Shown: one piece after another, positions 1 through 8,831 of the stretch
Position numbering within the stretch: the first letter of the stretch is position 1
How the letters are laid out: each line of letters begins with the position of its first letter
NCBI GenBank assembly: GCA_030066905.1
Contig: JASJAR010000010.1
Location: forward strand, 26,787-90,786
Length of the DNA stretch: 64,000 bases
Source: Paracoccaceae bacterium
GTDB taxonomy: Bacteria > Pseudomonadota > Alphaproteobacteria > Rhodobacterales > Rhodobacteraceae
Direction: 5' to 3'
Translations under genes and position numbers: made by a program
Notes under the pieces: generated by a model
Told to the model about the DNA's origin: nothing
Databases searched by the model: none
Seen by the model: only the letters and a program-made list of their open reading frames with translations

Positions 1-182
1 CTGTCGATCGCCGGCCCAATGCCTCCGGCCGAGATGGCGGGTGCGAGGGCGAGAAGGTCCGCCTTCCGGTCCTCGCTTACTTCCATATCGGCGAGGCCGG
101 GCCGCGTGTCGTGCGGTTCCTCGATGGGGCGCCGGGTGCTGCGGGTGTTCGAAACGCTGACGGATACGCCCCCCGCGATCAT
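1..182 (-). CDS. N-terminal part of an unidentified protein, cut by the window edge
   Basis: An open frame starts at an ATG at 182 and runs off the left edge after about 60 codons. Its ATG overlaps the stop codon of the folate cyclo-ligase gene (ATGA), the usual sign of translational coupling in this genome, so it is probably the third gene of the mgtE/cyclo-ligase operon. The visible residues are hydrophilic, with no signal peptide, no membrane segment and no motif I recognise. A later ATG in the same frame (the Met of MEVSEDR) is an alternative start. Function unknown. Confidence 0.45.
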   Translation of the reverse strand, partial: MIAGGVSVSVSNTRSTRRPIEEPHDTRPGLADMEVSEDRKADLLALAPAISAGGIGPAID

Positions 183-727
183 CCGCCCGGCCTGATTGTC
201 TCGGTCTCGGTGACGATGAGGTCGAGGGGCTGGTCGGTGGCCTCGGCGGGGAGCGGCGGTTCCTCCTGGGCGGCATAGGCGAAACCTATCGCGGTGACCG
301 GCCCGTCGCGGCGGAGCGCATCGAGCGTTCGGTCGTAATGCCCCGCGCCGTAGCCCAAACGGTGCCCGCGCCGGTCGAAGGCCAGCAGCGGGACGACGAG
401 TGTCGCAGGCCTGACATCAGGGCCGCCGGCGGGGAACTCGGTGCCGAAATCGTCCCGCGTGAGCAGCGTACCCGGCGCCCAGAGCCGGAACGTGAGCGGG
501 CCGAAGCCGTGGGTGACCGGGAGGCAGACCGGCCCCCGCCCGGCCGCGCGTTCCATCGCCGGACGCGGGTCGATCTCGGTGCGCATCGGCCAGTAGAAGG
601 CGACGGGGCCGGTCGCGCCGTCGAGCGCCGCTTCGAGCCGGGCCAGGGCCGGTGCGGGATCGACCGTCTCGAAGGCGAGTTTGCGCCGCGCCCGCGCCGC
701 CTTCCGCGGGGCCGCCTTGTCGCTCAC
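179..727 (-). CDS. 5-formyltetrahydrofolate cyclo-ligase family protein
   Basis: This 182-residue cytosolic enzyme would convert 5-formyl-THF to 5,10-methenyl-THF using ATP, salvaging the storage form of one-carbon folate. The Arg/Lys-rich N-terminus (RKAARARRKL) and the C-terminal block RRGHRLGYGAGHYDRTL are the family's substrate- and ATP-binding signatures, the second with the typical G-Y-G-x-G-x-Y-D pattern. Length is normal for the family. The start overlaps the end of the upstream mgtE gene by 4 bp and the stop overlaps the next gene, so the three are probably co-transcribed. The link to magnesium transport is not understood, although the enzyme needs Mg-ATP. Confidence 0.9.
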   Translation of the reverse strand: MSDKAAPRKAARARRKLAFETVDPAPALARLEAALDGATGPVAFYWPMRTEIDPRPAMERAAGRGPVCLPVTHGFGPLTFRLWAPGTLLTRDDFGTEFPAGGPDVRPATLVVPLLAFDRRGHRLGYGAGHYDRTLDALRRDGPVTAIGFAYAAQEEPPLPAEATDQPLDLIVTETETIRPGG

Positions 728-2109
728 AGCAAGAGGACCGCGGCAAGACCGAGGAACGCAAAGAACCCCACCACGTCGGTCACCGTCGTCACGAAGGCGC
801 CCGAGGCCAGTGCCGGGTCGATCCCGACACGGTCGAGCGTCAGCGGCACGAGAATGCCCGCAAGCCCCGCGACGACGAGGTTGATGACCATCGCGATCCC
901 GATCACGACACCGAGCATCGGCGTGCCGAACCAGGCGATCCCCACCGCCCCCATGATGAGCGCAAAGACCAGCCCGTTGAGGAGCCCGGCGACGACCTCG
1001 CGCCGGATCACCCTCAGCGCGTTCGACGGGGTGAGGTCCTTCGTTGCCAGCGCCCGGACCGCCACGGTCAGCGTCTGGGTCCCGGCATTGCCGCCCATCG
1101 AGGCGACGATCGGCATCAGCACCGCCAGCGCGACGATCGCGGCGATGGTGGCCTCGAACTGGGCGATCACAAGGCTCGCCAGGATCGCGGTGATGAGGTT
1201 TACGAAAAGCCAGGGGAACCGCCGTCGGGCGATGGCGAAGGTCTTGTCGGAGAGGCTCTCCTCGCCGACACCGGCCAGACGCAGGATGTCCTCCTCATGC
1301 TCCTCGTCGAGCACGATCATCGCGTCGTCAATGGTGATCACACCGATGAGACGCCCGTCGTCGTCGACCACCGGGGCCGAGATCAAGTGGTACTGGTTGA
1401 ACGCATAGGCCACTTCGCCCTCATCCTGGGTGGCGGGCACGGTGCGGAACGTGGGCTCGGTGATGTCCCCCAGCGTCACATCGCGGCGCGACGACATCAG
1501 CTTGCCGAGCGTCACATACCCCGTGGGCCGGTGGCGGGGATCGACGAGCATGATGTGATAGAACTGCTCCGGCAGGTCCTCGCGGCGGCGCATGAAGTCG
1601 ATGGCCTGTCCGACATTCCAATGCTCGGGGGCCGCGACCACCTCGGTCTGCATGAGCCGGCCGGCGGAGTACTCCGGAAACGACAGCGCGGCCTGAACCG
1701 CGACCCTGTCGGCATCTTCGAGATGTTCCAGAAGCGCTTCCTGCTGGGGTGCTGCAAGGTCCTCGACGAGATCGACCACATCGTCCGATTCGAGGTCGCG
1801 GACCGCCTCGGCGAGCACATCGCTCGGCAGGAAGGCGATGACCTCCTCGCGCAGCCCCTCGTCGATCTCCGACAGCGTCTCACCGTCGATGAGATGGCCC
1901 GCAAGCAAGAGAAGCTCCTTGAGCTGCCCCGGCTGGAGCTGTTCGAGAAGGTCGGCGATGTCGGCCGGGTGCAGCGGCTCGAAGAGCTCCTCGATGCGGC
2001 CGACATCGCCGCTGGCGATGGCCAGGCGGATCGCCGGGGCAAGCTCGGCGTCGAGGGCGTAGGCGTCGTCCTCGCGGTCCTCGGTGAGGGTGTCGTTCTC
2101 TGCCGCCAT
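724..2109 (-). CDS. mgtE: MgtE-type magnesium transporter
   Basis: A 461-residue inner-membrane Mg2+ channel. It has the standard layout: an acidic helical N-domain (about residues 20-135, e.g. LHPADIADLLEQL), two CBS domains (about 140-265) that sense cytosolic Mg2+, a connecting helix (SLSDKTFAIARRRFPWLF) and five hydrophobic segments to the C-terminus. The pore signature PIVASMGGNAGTQ lies near residue 333 at the expected position. A strong AGGAGG ribosome site precedes the ATG. It is the first gene of a minus-strand operon with the folate cyclo-ligase. Confidence 0.95.
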   Translation of the reverse strand: MAAENDTLTEDREDDAYALDAELAPAIRLAIASGDVGRIEELFEPLHPADIADLLEQLQPGQLKELLLLAGHLIDGETLSEIDEGLREEVIAFLPSDVLAEAVRDLESDDVVDLVEDLAAPQQEALLEHLEDADRVAVQAALSFPEYSAGRLMQTEVVAAPEHWNVGQAIDFMRRREDLPEQFYHIMLVDPRHRPTGYVTLGKLMSSRRDVTLGDITEPTFRTVPATQDEGEVAYAFNQYHLISAPVVDDDGRLIGVITIDDAMIVLDEEHEEDILRLAGVGEESLSDKTFAIARRRFPWLFVNLITAILASLVIAQFEATIAAIVALAVLMPIVASMGGNAGTQTLTVAVRALATKDLTPSNALRVIRREVVAGLLNGLVFALIMGAVGIAWFGTPMLGVVIGIAMVINLVVAGLAGILVPLTLDRVGIDPALASGAFVTTVTDVVGFFAFLGLAAVLLL

Positions 2110-2225
2110 GCCCGCCTCCTGTTCTGGCCGGGACCATAGGCGATGCCCGCAACCGAATGAAGTGCGGGTGGGCCGATTTACGCCGTCATTCCCGGGCCCT
2201 ATGGTCGACGCTATGGAACGACGCG

Positions 2226-3512
2226 GTGCCTGACCTTCTGCTCCTCGGCCAGACCCTCGAGACCCGGGGCAACCCGTTTCTCGAAGGCCCGGATGCGTTC
2301 CGGCACACCGAGCACGGCGGCGTGCTGATCCGGGACGGGCGAATCGCCGCCCTCGGCGACGGGGCCGACCTTCGCGCGCGGCACCCGGAGGCCGAAACCG
2401 TCGACCATGGGGCCCGGCTGATCCTGCCGGGGTTCGTCGACGCCCATGTCCATTACCCGCAGACCGGCATTATCGCGAGCTGGGGCAAGCGGCTGATCGA
2501 TTGGCTGAACACCTATACCTTCCCCGAGGAGATGCGCTTTTCGGACCCCGGCGTGGCCGCCGAGGTGGCCGGGCGGTATCTCGACCTCGTCCTGAGCCAC
2601 GGCACGACGGCGGTGGCGAGCTATTGCACGATCCACCCCGGAAGCGTCGACGCGCTCTTTGAGGCCGCCGCGTCGCGCGGGATGGCCTGCGTCGCCGGCA
2701 AGACCTGCATGGACCGCAACGCCCCCGACGGGCTGAGGGACACCGTGCAATCGGCCTACGACGACAGCCTCGCCCTGCTGCGGCGCTGGCACCTTGCCGG
2801 CCGGGCAATCTATGCGATCACGCCGCGCTTCTCGCCGACCTCCAGCCGGGAACAGCTTGCCGCCCTCGGCGCCCTTTGGGCCGAGCATCCCGATTGCCTG
2901 ATGCAGACCCATCTCGCCGAGCAGAAGGAGGAGATCGCCTGGGTGGCCGAGCTTTATCCGGAGGCGCGGGATTATCTCGACACTTACGAGGCCGCGGGGC
3001 TTCTCGGCCCCGGTGCCGTCTTTGGCCATTGCATCCATCTGACCGCGCGCGAGCGGGCACGGATCGCCGAAGCCGACGCGGCGCTGGCCCATTGCCCGAC
3101 CTCGAACAGCTTCATCGGGTCGGGGCTGTTCGACCTCGAACTGGCAAAGGGGGCGCGGGTGGGATTGGCGACGGACACCGGCGGCGGTTCGTCGTTTTCG
3201 ATGCTGCGCACGATGGCTGCGGCCTACGAGATCGGTCAGCTCCGCGGCCGCGCGGCCCATCCGGCCGAACTTCTTTGGCTGGCAACCGAAGGCTCTGCGC
3301 GCGCCCTCCGGCTCGAGGCCGAAATCGGCCGCCTCGAAGCGGGCCGGGTGGCGGACATCGTGGTGCTCGACCTTGCCTCGACGCCGGCCATCGCCCAGCG
3401 CGCGGTCCGTGCCGACGACATCTGGGAGGCGGTCTTTCCGACGATCATGATGGGCGACGACCGCGCGGTTTCGGCCGTCTATGTCGCAGGCCGTCCGGCG
3501 CAGCCCGGCTGA
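2226..3512 (+). CDS. guaD: Guanine deaminase
   Basis: A 428-residue amidohydrolase-superfamily enzyme that would hydrolyse guanine to xanthine and ammonia in purine catabolism. The metal-site motif is PGFVDAHVHYPQTG, where PQTG is typical of guanine deaminases. Later ligands are also visible: QTHLAEQKEE, FGHCIHL, HCPTSNSFIGSG and the catalytic Asp in LATDTGGGSSFS. I chose the GTG at 2226 because family members begin a few residues before the LLLGQTL strand. An in-frame ATG at 2157 would add 23 residues without family character. It is a single gene, with no other purine catabolism genes next to it. Confidence 0.9.
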   Translation: MPDLLLLGQTLETRGNPFLEGPDAFRHTEHGGVLIRDGRIAALGDGADLRARHPEAETVDHGARLILPGFVDAHVHYPQTGIIASWGKRLIDWLNTYTFPEEMRFSDPGVAAEVAGRYLDLVLSHGTTAVASYCTIHPGSVDALFEAAASRGMACVAGKTCMDRNAPDGLRDTVQSAYDDSLALLRRWHLAGRAIYAITPRFSPTSSREQLAALGALWAEHPDCLMQTHLAEQKEEIAWVAELYPEARDYLDTYEAAGLLGPGAVFGHCIHLTARERARIAEADAALAHCPTSNSFIGSGLFDLELAKGARVGLATDTGGGSSFSMLRTMAAAYEIGQLRGRAAHPAELLWLATEGSARALRLEAEIGRLEAGRVADIVVLDLASTPAIAQRAVRADDIWEAVFPTIMMGDDRAVSAVYVAGRPAQPG

Positions 3513-3558
3513 GCGGGGCGGTGGCCGCAGGCCCCGACCGGCGGCGCCCGGCCGATCT

Positions 3559-4377
3559 TCACCCTTCCGGACATGCGGTCTCGCCGCCGGCAAGCCGCGC
3601 CAGGGCCGCCGCGTGGAGCTCCGGCGAGGCGGCCGCCAGCGCCCGCCCGCCATCGTGGACCGGCCTGCCCTCCCAGTCGGTGACGAGCCCCCCGGCAGCC
3701 TCGATCACGGCAATCGGCGCCGCAATGTCATAAGCATGGAGCCCCGCCTCGATCACCAGATCGATCTGGCCGAGGGCGAGGAGCGCGTAGGCGTAGCAAT
3801 CCATTCCGTAGCGAACGAGGCGGACCGTCTCGGCGACCCGGTCGAAGGCCGCCCGGTCCTCCGGCGTGCCGATCTCGGGAAAGGTCGTGAACAGCACGGC
3901 CTCGGAGAGTTCGCGGGCCGGCCGCACCGCAAGCGCGCCCTCGCCTTGGGGGCCGCGCCACGCCGCCCGCCCGAGCCCGCCCATGAAGCGCTCGCCGATA
4001 TAGGGCTGGTCGATCAGCCCGAGCACCGGGCCGTCGGCGTCCCGAAGCGCGATCAGCGTCCCCCATGTCGGCGTGCCGGAGATATAGCCGCGCGTGCCGT
4101 CGATGGGATCGATCACCCAGGTCAGCCCCGACACCCCGTCCTCGGGATGCTGCTCTTCGCCGACGACCCCGTCCGCCGGCCGCCGGTCGCGCAGTGCGGC
4201 CCGGATTGCCGCCTCCGCCTCGCGATCGGCCACGGTGACGGGGTCGAACGTTTCGGCCTTGCTTTCGGCCAGAAGCGCTCGCCCGCGAAAATGGCGCAGC
4301 GTGACGGCGGCAGCCGCGTCCGCCGCCGCCTCGGCGACCGCCCACAGTTCCGCTGCCGGAAGCGCGCCGCCCGTCAT
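3559..4377 (-). CDS. hisN: Inositol-monophosphatase family phosphatase, probably histidinol-phosphatase (HisN type)
   Basis: A 272-residue Mg2+-dependent phosphatase. The two family signatures are intact: WVIDPIDGTRGYISG (metal site 1) and the C-terminal YDIAAPIAVIEAAGGLVTDWEG. The upstream Glu of the metal site is in VVGEEQHP. The GTRGYISG variant, rather than GTxNF, is typical of alphaproteobacterial HisN enzymes that dephosphorylate histidinol phosphate. Activity on inositol phosphate or 3'-phosphoadenosine 5'-phosphate cannot be excluded from sequence. No other his gene is adjacent. Confidence 0.8.
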   Translation of the reverse strand: MTGGALPAAELWAVAEAAADAAAAVTLRHFRGRALLAESKAETFDPVTVADREAEAAIRAALRDRRPADGVVGEEQHPEDGVSGLTWVIDPIDGTRGYISGTPTWGTLIALRDADGPVLGLIDQPYIGERFMGGLGRAAWRGPQGEGALAVRPARELSEAVLFTTFPEIGTPEDRAAFDRVAETVRLVRYGMDCYAYALLALGQIDLVIEAGLHAYDIAAPIAVIEAAGGLVTDWEGRPVHDGGRALAAASPELHAAALARLAGGETACPEG

Positions 4378-4419
4378 GGTCCCGCCACCGGGCCGCGCGC
4401 CGTCATCTTCGGGCTGATT

Positions 4420-4791
4420 TCAGGCCGCAGCGTCGCTCAGGACGCGGGCCAGTTCGAACAGCCGTTTTCTCTGCGTTTCCGGGATGGCGTAGTATGAACG
4501 AACCAATTCCAGGGCTTCCTTGTCGGCCAGAATATCGGCTGGAAGATCGTCGGCATGGGCCGCATCGTCCGCGCTTTCCAAACCTTCGAAGAAAAATCCG
4601 ACCTTCACATCGAGCGCTTCGGAAATATCCCAAAGGCGGGAGGCGCTGATCCGGTTCATTCCGGTCTCATATTTCTGAATTTGCTGGAATTTGATGCCGA
4701 CCTTCTCGGCCAGCTGTTGCTGCGTCATACCGACCATCCAGCGGCGGTGTCGGACACGCTTGCCGACATGAACGTCAACGGGGTGCTTCAT
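4420..4791 (-). CDS. XRE-family helix-turn-helix transcriptional regulator
   Basis: A 123-residue DNA-binding protein. Residues about 8-65 form a Cro/C1-type HTH (QQQLAEKVGIKFQQIQKYETGMNRIS). The C-terminal half is acidic, then helical and basic (ETQRKRLFELARVL), and probably mediates oligomerisation. I start at the ATG at 4791, which has AAGGAGCAG upstream; an ATG 33 bp further out lacks a good ribosome site. This short, highly conserved XRE type is common in Rhodobacterales, but its targets cannot be read from the sequence. It is monocistronic, and its promoter must lie in 4792-4989. Confidence 0.9.
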   Translation of the reverse strand: MKHPVDVHVGKRVRHRRWMVGMTQQQLAEKVGIKFQQIQKYETGMNRISASRLWDISEALDVKVGFFFEGLESADDAAHADDLPADILADKEALELVRSYYAIPETQRKRLFELARVLSDAAA

Positions 4792-4989
4792 TTCCGCTGC
4801 TCCTTCTGGTTCGGGTACATTCAATTAAGCAATTACTTAGTCAGCGTTCTCTCCGACCATTACAACCTGTACTTTTAGACAGATCGCGCCGATTGGGCGC
4901 CATTCGTGCTGTGAAATCTGAATCTTACGTTAACTTCGAAATGGCCGTTGAACGGTCAGAGGCCACATCGGGCTATACAGACATTCGCC

Positions 4990-5928
4990 CTATGCGTGTT
5001 CTGTCATACCCTGGATTGCCCGGGAATCATAGTCAATTCGACCGGAGCGGTGGGCCGGGGCCCATGTCGTCGTCGCCCCGATGCGGTAGGCGGCGCGGAC
5101 CATTTCGGCCATGTCGGCGGCCACGCGATTGCTCCGCGCGTCGCGCAGGTAGATGTTGATACGGGTGGAACCGAGGTCGGGAAGCGCGCCGCCATGCGCC
5201 ACCGGCGCCAGTTGCGGCGCCTCGGTGCCGAGAAGTTGGGCCGTGACCGCCAGATCGGCCGCGACCGAGGCTTCGATGGTCCGGACCGACCCCGCCTCGA
5301 CGGAAAGTTCCCAAGGTATGCCCTCCCGGTCGAGCGCCTCCTGGGTGATCCGGCGGAAGATACATTGCGATTCGAACGCCAGCCGGAGCGGGCGGTCGCG
5401 CCAGGCCGAACCGCCGCGGGCCCCGACCCAGACGAGAGGCTGTTCGGTGAGCGTTTCGCCGCCTGCGTCCACCTGATCCTCGGTGGTCATGATGAGATCG
5501 CATTTGCCGTCTGCAAACAGCGATTTGAGCTTTCGCGTGTAGGACGACAAAAGTTGAACCTTTACCCGCGGATACTCCGCGGCGAAGTGCTTCAGCACAT
5601 GGGGCACGGCCGGATAGATGATGTCATGGGGAACGCCGAGGACGATCTCGCCTTCGAATTCCTCCGCCGTCAGCCGGGCGATGGCCTCGTCGTTGGTCTC
5701 CACCATGCGGCGGGCGAAACCGAGGAGTTGCTCGCCGGCCGTGGTCAGCCCCACCGCCCGGGCCGAGCGGTCGAGAAGCCCGACGCCGAGGCTTTCCTCG
5801 AGCCGTTTGAGCTGCATCGACACCGCCGATTGGGTGAGATTCAAAACCCCCGCCGCCCGGGTCACCCCCCCGGTGTCGGCCACCGCGACGAAGGAGCGCA
5901 GGGCGGTGAGGTCGAGGTTCCGAGGCAT
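4990..5928 (-). CDS. LysR-family transcriptional regulator
   Basis: A 312-residue LysR regulator. The N-terminal winged HTH is at residues 5-64 (FVAVADTGGVTRAAGVLNLTQS), followed by a linker helix and a two-lobed effector-binding domain from about residue 90. It is transcribed divergently from a DUF1127 gene, and a perfect TTCGT-N3-ACGAA palindrome (5961-5973) lies just upstream, so it probably controls itself and perhaps the DUF1127/Bax-inhibitor side. Effector unknown. Confidence 0.92.
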   Translation of the reverse strand: MPRNLDLTALRSFVAVADTGGVTRAAGVLNLTQSAVSMQLKRLEESLGVGLLDRSARAVGLTTAGEQLLGFARRMVETNDEAIARLTAEEFEGEIVLGVPHDIIYPAVPHVLKHFAAEYPRVKVQLLSSYTRKLKSLFADGKCDLIMTTEDQVDAGGETLTEQPLVWVGARGGSAWRDRPLRLAFESQCIFRRITQEALDREGIPWELSVEAGSVRTIEASVAADLAVTAQLLGTEAPQLAPVAHGGALPDLGSTRINIYLRDARSNRVAADMAEMVRAAYRIGATTTWAPAHRSGRIDYDSRAIQGMTEHA

Positions 5929-5960
5929 ATCACAATCCTTGATGCGTTAACTCAAAAACA

Positions 5961-5973
5961 TTCGTTTTACGAA
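5961..5973. promoter_or_regulatory. Putative LysR operator (T-N11-A palindrome)
   Basis: TTCGT TTT ACGAA is a perfect 5-3-5 inverted repeat with exactly the T-N11-A spacing of LysR-type binding sites. It lies 33 bp before the LysR start, in the region shared with the divergent DUF1127 gene. This is inference from position and pattern only. Confidence 0.45.
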
Positions 5974-6051
5974 AGTATCACGCCCTGACATATACATCAA
6001 CATCGCTGATGCGATAGCGAGATTGTATTTCAGAAGCGAAAGGAAACCTCC

Positions 6052-6273
6052 ATGGCCGCACGGACCATCGCCCGCATTTTCCCGTCCCTGCCGGCCCGGC
6101 GCCGGCGGAACGCCCTGTCCCGCCTGGTGGACTGGATGGCGCTTTATCGCCAGCGCCATCGCCTTTCGGAGCTGCCCGACCACCTGCTCGACGACATCGG
6201 CGTGAGCCGCGAGGCGGCGGAAGCCGAAGCCGACCGCCCGGTCTGGGATGCGCCGTCGCACTGGCTGCGCTGA
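6052..6273 (+). CDS. DUF1127 (YjiS-like) small basic protein
   Basis: A 73-residue protein with the C-terminal DUF1127 core at about residues 23-57 (LVDWMALYRQRHRLSELPDHLLDDIGVSREAA). This is a short Arg-rich helical domain found in many alphaproteobacterial small proteins. Known members in related species affect RNA turnover, motility or phosphate and carbon metabolism, but no function can be assigned here. AAGGAAACC precedes the ATG. Another in-frame reading in the +1 frame over the same bases is a shadow. Confidence 0.85.
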   Translation: MAARTIARIFPSLPARRRRNALSRLVDWMALYRQRHRLSELPDHLLDDIGVSREAAEAEADRPVWDAPSHWLR

Positions 6274-6402
6274 GAACACCGCGTTTCCGACCGTTTCCGT
6301 CAGGCAATCCCCTTGAAATGAAGGGGCAACCGACCGATATTCCCGGTGAGACCGGCGGGCCCGTCGCGGCCCGCTGCCAACTGGAACATTTGGAGGCTTT
6401 GG

Positions 6403-7140
6403 ATGGCTGAATATCAAACGGTCCGCGCCGGTGTCGGTGTCCGCACCGCCGAGATCGACGAGGGCCTGCGCGCCCACATGAACAAGGTCTACGGCACGAT
6501 GTCCGTGGGCATGCTGGTCACCGGCGGCGTTGCATGGGCGGTGGGCTCTTCGCCCGCTTTGCTCGCGATCTTCCGCGATCCGATCACGCTGCAACCGAAC
6601 ATTCTCGGCTGGATTGCGATGTTTGCGCCGCTGATCTTCGTTTTCGCCTTCGGCGCGATGATCAACCGGGTCTCCGCCGCCGGCGCCCAGTCGCTGTTCT
6701 ACGTCTTCGCGGCGCTCATGGGTCTCTCGATCTCCTGGATCTTCGCCGCCTTTACGGGCATCTCGATCGCCCAGACCTTCCTCGTGACGGCGATTGCCTT
6801 CGCGGGCCTCTCGCTTTGGGGCTACACCACCAAGAAGGACATCTCCGGCTGGGGGTCGTTCCTCATCATGGGCGTGATCGGGCTCATCGTCGCCTCGATC
6901 GTGAACCTTTTTCTCGGCTCGCCGATGATCATGTTTGCGATCTCGGTGCTCGGGGTGCTGATCTTCGCGGGGCTCACGGCCTACGACACCCAGCGGATCA
7001 AGACCGAGTACATCGCCCATGCCCGCCATGCGGATCAGGAATGGCTCGACAAGTCGGGGATCATGGGGGCGCTGTCGCTCTACATCAACTTCATCAACCT
7101 CTTCATGTTTCTCCTCCAGTTCCTCGGGAACCGGGAGTAA
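6403..7140 (+). CDS. Bax inhibitor-1/YccA family membrane protein
   Basis: A 245-residue integral membrane protein with a short cytosolic N-terminus followed by seven hydrophobic segments, the BI-1/TMBIM topology. The loop between helices 6 and 7 has the family's conserved TAYDTQRIK with acidic residue. Bacterial members are thought to act as pH-sensitive Ca2+ leak channels or as FtsH-associated quality-control proteins; which applies here is unknown. The ATG at 6403 has TGGAGG 12 bp upstream. An in-frame start 57 bp earlier has no ribosome site. A terminator follows the stop. Confidence 0.92.
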   Translation: MAEYQTVRAGVGVRTAEIDEGLRAHMNKVYGTMSVGMLVTGGVAWAVGSSPALLAIFRDPITLQPNILGWIAMFAPLIFVFAFGAMINRVSAAGAQSLFYVFAALMGLSISWIFAAFTGISIAQTFLVTAIAFAGLSLWGYTTKKDISGWGSFLIMGVIGLIVASIVNLFLGSPMIMFAISVLGVLIFAGLTAYDTQRIKTEYIAHARHADQEWLDKSGIMGALSLYINFINLFMFLLQFLGNRE

Positions 7141-7162
7141 CTTTCGAAGAGTGCCAAACGAG

Positions 7163-7189
7163 AGGGCCGGCCCAGCGCCGGCCCTTTTC
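7163..7189 (+). terminator. Rho-independent terminator after the Bax-inhibitor gene
   Basis: GGGCCGGC (7164-7171) pairs perfectly with GCCGGCCC (7177-7184), extended by A-T at 7163/7185, with a 5-nt loop and TTTT directly after. It lies 23 bp downstream of the stop codon. Confidence 0.85.
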
Positions 7190-7192
7190 TAT

Positions 7193-7251
7193 TGGGGGCT
7201 CCGCCCCCGGCCCATGCGGGCCTCCCCCGCGGTACTTTTGCCAAGATGAAG
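7193..7251 (+). repeat. Long copy of a 3'-end repeat element (hairpins + TTTTGCCAAGATGAAG tail)
   Basis: GGGGGC-TCC-GCCCCC hairpin, GGCCC..GGGCC hairpin, then CGGTACTTTTGCCAAGATGAAG. The same roughly 60-nt arrangement occurs on the minus strand at 15199-15257, with short copies at 12651-12674 and 16680-16703. All four sit just after a gene's 3' end and point the same way as that gene. Confidence 0.75.
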
Positions 7252-7262
7252 CCCGGGAACTG

Positions 7263-8327
7263 TCAGACGTACTCCGACGATTGCGCCCAGAGATTGAGAT
7301 CGGGGCGGTCCTCGGCAATCTCGTCGATGCGGGCGAGTTCCTCGGCGCTGAAATCGAGGTTCTGGATGGCGCCCGCGCAATCGGTGACCTGTTCGGGGCG
7401 CGATGCGCCGATGAGCGCGGTGGTGATCTTTTCCTCCCGCAGCACCCAGGCCAGCGCCATCTGCGCCAGGGTCTGACCGCGCGCTTGCGCGAGCTCGTCG
7501 AGCCCCCTGATCTTGGCAAGTAGATCGGCGTCGATGGCCCCGGCGTCGAGCGATTTGCCCTGGGTCGCCCGGCTGCCTTCGGGCGTTGCCTTGAGGTACT
7601 TCGAGGTCAAAAGCCCCTGGGCCAGGGGCACGAAAGCGATGGACCCGATCCCCAACTCGGCGAGCGTTTCGCGCAACCCGTCCCGCTCGACCCAGCGGTT
7701 GAACATGTTGTAGCTCGGCTGGTGGATGAGGCAGGGCGTCCCGAGGTCCTGAAGGATCGCCGCCGCTTCCCGGGTCCGCTTCGAGTTGTAAGACGAGATG
7801 CCCGCGTAAAGCGCCTTCCCGGACCGCACAATCCGGTCGAGCGCGCCCATGGTCTCCTCAAGCGGCGTTTCGGGGTCGAACCGGTGGGAATAGAAGATGT
7901 CGACATAGTCGAGCCCCAGCCGTTTGAGCGAGGCATCGCAGGAGGCGATGAGGTACTTCCGGCTGCCCCATTCGCCGTAGGGCCCCGGCCACATATCGTA
8001 GCCCGCCTTCGAGGAGATGATCAGCTCGTCGCGGTAGCCCCGGAAGTCGGTGGCGAGGATGTCGCCGAAGGCCTCCTCGGCACTCCCCGGAGGCGGCCCG
8101 TAATTGTTGGCAAGGTCGAAATGGGTGATGCCGGCGTCGAAGGCCGTCCGGCAGATGGCGCGCGCGGCGCCGCGCGGGGCATCCTCGCCGAAATTGTGCC
8201 AGAGCCCGAGGCTGATCGCGGGAAGCCGGAGGCCGGAGCGCCCGCAGCGGCGGTAGACCATGCCGTCGTAGCGATCCTCCGCCGGGGCATAGACGGGTTG
8301 GGCGGGTTTCGGGGAGCGCCCGGCCAT
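7263..8327 (-). CDS. Aldo/keto reductase, YghZ/L-glyceraldehyde-3-phosphate reductase type
   Basis: A 354-residue NADPH-dependent reductase of the AKR superfamily. The catalytic tetrad can be seen: Asp and Tyr in THFDLANNYGPP, Lys in IISSKAGYD, His in IFYSHRFDP. The opening MVYRRCGRSGLRLPAISLGLWHNFG and the overall length match the YghZ (AKR14) group, which detoxifies methylglyoxal and reduces L-glyceraldehyde 3-phosphate. The start at 8327 lies 1 bp after the stop of the upstream lipoprotein gene, so the two are coupled. The long N-terminal extension in the same frame is shadow sequence of that lipoprotein gene. Confidence 0.9.
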   Translation of the reverse strand: MAGRSPKPAQPVYAPAEDRYDGMVYRRCGRSGLRLPAISLGLWHNFGEDAPRGAARAICRTAFDAGITHFDLANNYGPPPGSAEEAFGDILATDFRGYRDELIISSKAGYDMWPGPYGEWGSRKYLIASCDASLKRLGLDYVDIFYSHRFDPETPLEETMGALDRIVRSGKALYAGISSYNSKRTREAAAILQDLGTPCLIHQPSYNMFNRWVERDGLRETLAELGIGSIAFVPLAQGLLTSKYLKATPEGSRATQGKSLDAGAIDADLLAKIRGLDELAQARGQTLAQMALAWVLREEKITTALIGASRPEQVTDCAGAIQNLDFSAEELARIDEIAEDRPDLNLWAQSSEYV

Positions 8328-8328
8328 G

Positions 8329-8769
8329 TCAGGAGCAGTCCAGCAGAAAGACCATCGCCCGACCGACGGTCGTGGCGCCCCCACCGGCGAGGCAGCCCGA
8401 ACGCTGGGTCGCCTCGCTCCTGAGCCGCGCGGCGTCCGGCGCACCGCCGGAACCGGCCTCGGCCACGAGCCAGACCGGCCCGCCGGCATCGACGACCCGG
8501 AGCCAGGTGTTTTCGGTCGCCACCGCGGCAACGCTTGCCGCAGGATCCGAGGCATAGGGACGTATCGCCGCCGCGGCCGCTGCTGACGGCGCGGCATTGA
8601 CCACATGGCGCGGCACCGCCGGGAGCCCCTGCATCACCGTCTCGGCCTGCTGCGGCCCGGACTGTCCGCTGGGCGTGACCTCGTAGAGCTCGAACCCCTG
8701 TCCCCCGCCGTCGCTTCCGCAGGCGCCGAGCGCCAGGAGGCCCGTCATCGCCATCGCCAGTCTTCGCAT
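8329..8769 (-). CDS. Short predicted lipoprotein, function unknown
   Basis: A 146-residue protein with a lipoprotein signal (MRRLAMAMTGLLALGAC) ending in the lipobox L-G-A-C, so the mature protein should be anchored in the outer or inner membrane facing the periplasm. The rest is Ala/Gly-rich, with two late Cys residues (SGCLAGG and LLDCS) that could form a disulphide. AAGGAGAG precedes the ATG at 8769. It is probably co-transcribed with the aldo/keto reductase 1 bp downstream. I do not recognise the family. Confidence 0.75.
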   Translation of the reverse strand: MRRLAMAMTGLLALGACGSDGGGQGFELYEVTPSGQSGPQQAETVMQGLPAVPRHVVNAAPSAAAAAAIRPYASDPAASVAAVATENTWLRVVDAGGPVWLVAEAGSGGAPDAARLRSEATQRSGCLAGGGATTVGRAMVFLLDCS

Positions 8770-8831
8770 CGCTCTCTCCTTCCGCCCCCCACAGGCCAGC
8801 ATTCCTCGCGGCGCCGGTCAACCCTCGGCCG

